Assembly (NCBI RefSeq): GCF_022376445.1
Contig: NW_025955618.1
Span: 1-18,096, forward strand
Direction of reading: 5' to 3'
From: Fomitopsis serialis
Taxonomy: Eukaryota > Basidiomycota > Agaricomycetes > Polyporales > Fomitopsidaceae
DNA: 18,096 nucleotides
Part shown: positions 17,386 to 18,096 of the stretch, in pieces
Layout of the letters: each line of letters begins with the position of its first letter
How positions within the stretch are numbered: the first letter of the stretch is position 1
Program-made: the position numbers and the translations under genes
Notes under the pieces: generated by a model
Told to the model about the DNA's origin: nothing
Databases searched by the model: none
What the model saw: the letters and a program-made list of their open reading frames with translations, nothing else

Positions 17386-18096
17386 TACAACGCACTCCGA
17401 AGAGCACACGATAGGCAAAAAATTGGCAATGGTGTCCATGCAGCCCGCGAGCACCCGGGGAACTAGTTCGTAAGCACATAATGATATCGCGTCCCGGTCG
17501 AGCCAGAACAATGCGCATACGAGCCGCGAGTCGGCTGAAGAGCGACACATCCAACGAGCGCGAGGCCGAAGCCGATCCTCCTCCTCGTGCACCTACGACC
17601 ACCGTCTCGTCCTGCTCTTTTCCGTTACACACGACCGACATATGTCACTTATGAACAGCGTCTATCAGTCGACACCTTGCTCTACTGACACCTCGCGGCA
17701 TCCAATCTACTGTCTGACCCCGGTCGCGAACCTCGTCCGATAGACTTGGTCAGTGCGAGACCGTTCATACTTGGCGCGCTCCTCGGTGCATTACAAGGAT
17801 CTCGCCAGGAAACTGATCATAATGGTACCTGGCAACACGTTCATGTCGGCCCGCGGCGGGAACGTCACATAAGTCGAGACGATGGAGGGCACCCACGAAT
17901 GTTGGGCGCAAAGGTGTGACAGAGGTGCTTCAGCCAGTGGATGGTCGCCCAGGTCCTTGCGATCCCTCCAGTGCCGAATCGAACCCTCCCCTCCATGAGC
18001 ATAACAGCTCACTTCACTGGGCACTGAGAGGTGACGACTCCTGGATGGTTGCATCGCCTAGCCAACAAAGGCTTGACCTTGCTATGGTCTTCCAGT
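17178..18096 (-). repeat. Copy 3 of the 1-kb dispersed repeat, inverted, cut by the window edge
   Basis: The reverse complement of this segment follows copy 2 (5290-6100) in order: AGCAAGGTCA, GGAGGGTT, ATCGCAAGGAC, GGGTGCCC, CGCGACCGGG, a G/A-rich GGTCGTAGGTG block, then the identical 18-mer at 17418-17435. It carries an internal 104-bp duplication absent from copy 2. The minus-strand ORF 17791-18054 spans part of it, but its frame is broken in copy 2. I see no target-site duplications or terminal inverted repeats, and one end is outside the window. Confidence 0.7.

Noticed and set aside
17960..18000. B-box-like GGTTCGATTCGG in the repeat, suggesting a tRNA-derived SINE
   Set aside because: A weak A-box-like string exists, but the spacing is too large and copy 2 does not preserve the motif. 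No tRNA-like fold was found.
17791..18054. 87-codon minus ORF inside repeat copy 3
   Set aside because: The homologous DNA in copy 2 carries frameshifts relative to it. It may be a fossil of an element protein, but I cannot support a gene.

Overview
The window looks like nuclear DNA of a basidiomycete fungus, most likely an Agaricomycete (a mushroom or polypore relative). The evidence is many very short introns (about 50-70 bp) with GT..AG ends and CTGA/CTAA-like branch sites, dense exon-intron structure in every recognisable gene, GC-rich coding sequence, and protein families typical of that group: a BTB-domain pair, a fungal Nha1-type antiporter, a BRI3-like membrane protein and a small fungal zinc-ribbon protein. 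There is no operon structure and no sign of bacterial or viral genes. All exon maps were made by reading splice signals and protein continuity by eye. No search or RNA data were available.

Layout. (1) 1-187, minus: 5' end of a C2-domain gene running off the left edge. (2) 630-1698 and 2289-3408, plus: two tandem BTB/POZ paralogs, each with one 3' intron and a tiny last exon. (3) About 3.4-6.8 kb: gene-poor DNA with three decayed, same-direction copies of a repeat of about 1 kb. (4) 6923-7382, plus: a three-exon BRI3-like small membrane protein. (5) 7.4-9.65 kb: no supported gene; a TATA box without an obvious gene and an AP-1-like palindrome. (6) 9657-12622, plus: a nine-exon Na+/H+ antiporter of 834 aa with a long cytosolic tail. 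(7) 12994-15340, minus and convergent with the antiporter: an FAD-dependent amine-oxidase-like oxidoreductase in 11 exons, including microexons of 7 and 5 nt, a GC-AG intron and an apparent 1-nt frameshift. (8) 15649-16338, minus: a CxxC...CxxC zinc-ribbon protein with a 21-residue tandem repeat tail. (9) 16.6-17.14 kb: a weak two-exon candidate. (10) 17178-18096, minus: another copy of the 1-kb repeat, containing a nearly perfect 104-bp tandem duplication and running off the right edge.

The genes do not form an evident pathway. They look like ordinary housekeeping and lineage-expanded fungal genes beside repeat-rich DNA. The most noteworthy result is the FAD oxidoreductase gene: its conserved motifs are restored only if two microexons (7 and 5 nt) are spliced in. 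The next is the unannotated repeat family, whose members are detectable only by comparing parts of the window with one another.
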